A DNA stretch of 7,954 nt from Candidatus Ventricola intestinavium (GTDB lineage Bacteria > Bacillota > Clostridia > Christensenellales > Aristaeellaceae), in assembly GCA_018715105.1 (NCBI GenBank), contig DVMG01000277.1:1-7954 (forward strand), written 5' to 3'. Shown in pieces: positions 5,229 to 7,954 of this stretch. The first letter of the stretch is position 1. Every line of letters starts with the position of its first letter. The position numbers and the translations under genes are program-made. The notes beneath the pieces were generated by a model. It was not told the origin of the DNA, did not search any database, and saw only the letters and a program-made list of their open reading frames with translations.

Positions 5229-6563
5229 TCAGGCCCCGGGGGATGCATCGGCCCCCGGTCCGCCTTCCCCGCCGGGCCGTTCTCCCGCCACAAAATCCGC
5301 AAACTGCCGGGCAATGCGTGGGGAACAGCCGTTGTGGCTGACCGTCCAGGCGCGGGCGCGCGGCATGAGCGCCTCCCAGTCATAAGGAATGCCGCGGGCG
5401 TCAAGCAGCGCCCGGCAGATGGCAAAATACTCCTCCTGGGTGGGAGAGGCGAACGTCAGCCGCAGATCAAACCGGTCGGCCAGAGAGAATTTTTCCTCCA
5501 GCGTGTCGCGTTCATTCACGTCATCCTGCCGCTCGGAAAAACGCTGGCGTACGATGTTGCGCCGGTTGCTCGTCGCGTAGACCACGACGTTATCCGGCCT
5601 CGCCTCCAGCCCGCCCTCCAGCACGGTCTTGAGTGCTGTGTATTCCGGGCAGGAATCGTTAAACGCAAGGTCATCCACGAACACGATGAACTTGCAGGGC
5701 TGTTCGCGCAGGATGGAAAAGATCGTCGGCAGGTTGGTCAGGTGGGCCAGGGGAACCTCGACGATGCGCAGCCCCTCCAGCCACATGCTGGTGAGCAGCG
5801 CCTTGACCGTGGCGGACTTGCCCGTCCCTTTGTCGCCATAGAGCAGGATGTTGCATGCCGGATGGCCCGCCAGCAGGCGCCGTGTGTTTTCAACCAGCGT
5901 GCCGCGCTCGCGTTCGTAGAGCACCATGTCCTCCAGACGGATGGGATCCGGCTTTCGGATGCCGCGCAGCCCGAGCGGATACTGCGCGCTCACCCCCACC
6001 CATGTGCATCCGGGGCAGCGTGCAAACAGCCCCGTGCCATGCCGGCGGAAAAAGGCGGCCACGCGCTTTGCCCCCTCGCGGGAGAGCATGCCGCTGTCAA
6101 TGCGCGGGTCAAAGGCCTCCCGGCCGAGCACGGGTTCCCACACCGGCAGGCGCACGGCTGTCTGGCTGGACATGCCGGCGCGCTCGCACAAAAGCAGGAA
6201 CATGGCCGGCTCCATGGCGGCCAGCCTGCCCAGCACATGAAGATCATGCGAGAGCGCGTTCATCAGGCTGTAAGGCAGCTCATCCATGCGCGCGCAGAGC
6301 GAGGCGGCGGCGCTCTCCTCAAAGAGCACGGCTTCCAGCGCCTCCCGCACAAAGCCGCCGCGCCCGCCGGCCGCTGCGCCCAGCCATGCGTCATAAGCGT
6401 CGCAGTATGCCTGTGTCAGCGCGGCGGAATCCTCTCCCTGTTCCTGCGCGCAGACTCTGCACAGGCGGATCAGGGCCGCCATCGCCGGATTGCGGGTCAC
6501 ATGGCGCAGCGCCGTCATGCAGTCGATGTCAAGCAAAAGGGCCTTCAGCTCGAAAATATCCAT
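5229..6563 (-). CDS. DUF815 (PF05673) AAA+ family ATPase
   Basis: A 444-residue protein. The N-terminal ~200 residues are helical and Ala/Leu-rich. They contain a CPGC pair (183-186) and are poorly characterised in the family. The ATPase domain begins near LEDMVLYERERGTLVENTRRLL (210-231), typical of DUF815. It holds Walker A GDKGTGKS (243-250), Walker B FIVFVDDL (292-299), a sensor-1-like ATSNRR (330-335), DRFDLRLTF (363-371) and a sensor-2-like SPRIARQF (414-421). The C-terminus ends in a Gly/Pro/Asp tail (from 429). The start at 6563 has GGGAG 8 nt upstream, with further purine-rich sequence before it. DUF815 ATPases are widespread but their substrates are unknown. The 129-nt gap from argS is purine-rich with no T tract, so readthrough from argS is likely. 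Family assignment is firm; function is open. Confidence 0.93.
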   Translation of the reverse strand: MDIFELKALLLDIDCMTALRHVTRNPAMAALIRLCRVCAQEQGEDSAALTQAYCDAYDAWLGAAAGGRGGFVREALEAVLFEESAAASLCARMDELPYSLMNALSHDLHVLGRLAAMEPAMFLLLCERAGMSSQTAVRLPVWEPVLGREAFDPRIDSGMLSREGAKRVAAFFRRHGTGLFARCPGCTWVGVSAQYPLGLRGIRKPDPIRLEDMVLYERERGTLVENTRRLLAGHPACNILLYGDKGTGKSATVKALLTSMWLEGLRIVEVPLAHLTNLPTIFSILREQPCKFIVFVDDLAFNDSCPEYTALKTVLEGGLEARPDNVVVYATSNRRNIVRQRFSERQDDVNERDTLEEKFSLADRFDLRLTFASPTQEEYFAICRALLDARGIPYDWEALMPRARAWTVSHNGCSPRIARQFADFVAGERPGGEGGPGADASPGA

Positions 6564-6692
6564 GGCCAGCGCTCCCTCTCCCTCCGGTTGCGTTCTTCGG
6601 TGGCTCTTTTTCCGTCTTCCCGCGTTTTCCGCGTCTTTTTCTCTCCTGACGCCGCCTTCCGGCGCCGCCTTTCGTCCTCGTGCCGCGTTCCG

Positions 6693-7954
6693 TCACATCC
6701 GTTCGGGCGCCTGCACGCCGATCAGATACAGCCCGGTTCGTATGACATCGCACACAGCGCGCGTCAGGTTCAGGCGGGCTGCGGTGCCGCAGGGATCCTC
6801 CTGTTCCATGATGCGGTGTTCAAAGTAATATTTGTTGTAGGCCTGGGCAAGCTGCGTGGTATGCCGGGTGATGAGCGAGGGCTCGTTTTGCTCCATCGCC
6901 TTGCGCACGGTTTCAGGAAAGCGGGAAAGCAGCATCAGCACATCGCACGCCTCATCGTCCGTAAGCGCCTCATAATCCGGCTGCTCCAGGGCAAGAGACT
7001 GCGCCTTGCGCAGCACCGAACAACAGCGCGCGTGCGTATACTGCACATACGGGCCGGTTTCCCCGTCAAAGTTGAGCGCACGTTCCCAGCGAAAATCGAT
7101 ATCCTTGGTGCGGTCATTGTGCAGGTCAAAGTATACCACGGCGCCCACGCCCACCTGGCGGGCAACCTCATCCTTATTGGGCAGGTTGGGGCTCTTTTCC
7201 TCGATGATTTCCCGCGCCTTCTCGACGGCCTTGTTGAGCAGGTCCTCCAGATAGACCACATACCCCTCCCGCGTGGAGAGCGCGCGGCCTTCATAGCTGA
7301 CCATGCCGAAGGAAACATGCTCCATGCCCTTATACCAGTCATGCCCCATCAGCTCAAGGATCTTGAACAGCTGCTTGAAATGCAGGTTCTGCTGATACGC
7401 GACGACGTAGAGGCACTTGTCAAAGTGATACGTGTGATGGCGGTAAAAGGCCGCCGCCAGATCCCTTGTGATATAGAGCGTCGCGCCATCGCTGCGCAGC
7501 ACAATGGCCGGAGGCATGCCGTAATCCTCCAGCTTGACCACATACGCCCCCTGCGACTGGACAAGCAGCCCCTTTTCCCGCAGCTCCTCGACGACGGGCG
7601 CCATCTTGTCGTTGTAAAAGCTCTCGCCCGCATAGGAATCAAACGTCACGCCCAGCAGATCATACACACGCTGCGTGTCCCGCAGGGTCACTTCTTTAAA
7701 CCAGGAAAAAATGGCGAGCGCCTCTTCATCGCCGTCCTCGATCTTTTTAAACCATGCGCGCCCCTCGTCTTCCAGGGCCGGATCCTTTTCCGCTTCCTGG
7801 TGAAAGCGCACATAGAGATCCACCATGGCCTGCACGCCGCCCTGTTCGACCGCCTCCCGATTTCCCCATCTTTTATAGGCGCAGATCATCTTGCCAAACT
7901 GCGTGCCCCAGTCGCCCAGGTGGTTGATGCCCACGGTGGTGTATCCATTGAAGT
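6693..7954 (-). CDS. argS: Arginyl-tRNA synthetase, C-terminal 419 residues (5' end beyond the window)
   Basis: A class I aminoacyl-tRNA synthetase charging tRNA-Arg with arginine. About 140 N-terminal residues, including the HIGH motif, lie off the right edge. The visible part opens with GYTTVGINHLGDWGTQFGK, the conserved block just after HIGH. RSDGATLYITRDLAAA is also seen. At the KMSKS position the sequence is RALSTREGYVVYLEDLL (around 7258-7290). The anticodon-binding (DALR) domain begins near NFDGETGPYVQYTHARCCSVLRKA and ends LYLIGVQAPERM, the canonical ArgRS C-terminus. KMSKS keeps STR but has Leu where Met is common and Glu after Arg where Lys is common. Such variation is known among ArgRS, where the KMSK lysine is often missing. 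It appears to be the first visible gene of the leftward cluster; its promoter is not in view. Confidence 0.97.
   Translation of the reverse strand, partial: FNGYTTVGINHLGDWGTQFGKMICAYKRWGNREAVEQGGVQAMVDLYVRFHQEAEKDPALEDEGRAWFKKIEDGDEEALAIFSWFKEVTLRDTQRVYDLLGVTFDSYAGESFYNDKMAPVVEELREKGLLVQSQGAYVVKLEDYGMPPAIVLRSDGATLYITRDLAAAFYRHHTYHFDKCLYVVAYQQNLHFKQLFKILELMGHDWYKGMEHVSFGMVSYEGRALSTREGYVVYLEDLLNKAVEKAREIIEEKSPNLPNKDEVARQVGVGAVVYFDLHNDRTKDIDFRWERALNFDGETGPYVQYTHARCCSVLRKAQSLALEQPDYEALTDDEACDVLMLLSRFPETVRKAMEQNEPSLITRHTTQLAQAYNKYYFEHRIMEQEDPCGTAARLNLTRAVCDVIRTGLYLIGVQAPERM

Noticed and set aside
3937..5385. Plus-strand reading frame of 482 codons spanning three genes
   Set aside because: It runs antisense to the TIGR04076 and membrane-protein genes and in another frame over the small plus-strand gene. 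No SD or recognisable domain was seen.
5855..6649. Plus-strand reading frame (264 codons), Arg/Pro/Ala-rich
   Set aside because: Its composition is typical of an antisense shadow over the DUF815 gene, with no motif.

Overview
The window looks like chromosomal DNA from a GC-rich Bacillota, probably Clostridia. The signs are strong purine-rich Shine-Dalgarno (SD) sites, sigma-A-type promoters with 17-bp spacers, an FMN riboswitch with a terminator platform, and a clostridial-style ArgRS. It holds eight protein genes, seven on the minus strand and one small gene on the plus strand. No rRNA, tRNA, insertion sequence or CRISPR array was found.

Left edge (1-285): a complete FMN riboswitch (RFN element) reads leftward on the minus strand from its own extended -10 promoter. 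A 10-bp terminator hairpin follows it and ends in T6. The gene it should control would lie just left of the window. The very end carries a second perfect hairpin. It reads either as a plus-strand terminator or as a hairpin partly hiding an SD for the off-window gene, and the window cannot settle which.

285-2450: a two-gene minus-strand operon of COG0523/CobW-type G3E GTPases. The first has the CxCC motif and a long His/Asp/Cys-rich insert with a tandem repeat. The second lacks CxCC and carries a C-terminal segment resembling the C-terminus of YcgQ/TIGR03943 (DUF1980). The operon has a promoter with a near-perfect 31-bp palindrome abutting the -10 box. A role in metal handling or metallochaperone transfer is the natural inference, but the metal cannot be read from the sequence.

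2607-3878: a short-form (390 aa) malic enzyme gene with a good promoter. It is divergent from a small plus-strand gene (3977-4219) of unknown function that has a perfect AGGAGG SD.

4249-7954: a leftward cluster, probably one operon: argS (5' end off the window), a DUF815 AAA+ ATPase, a TIGR04076 family protein, and a single-pass membrane-anchored protein of unknown function. A weak candidate terminator overlaps the stop of the convergent small gene.

The most interesting items are the riboswitch whose target is not visible, the GTPase with the YcgQ-like tail paired with a His-rich GTPase, and the palindrome at that operon's transcription start.
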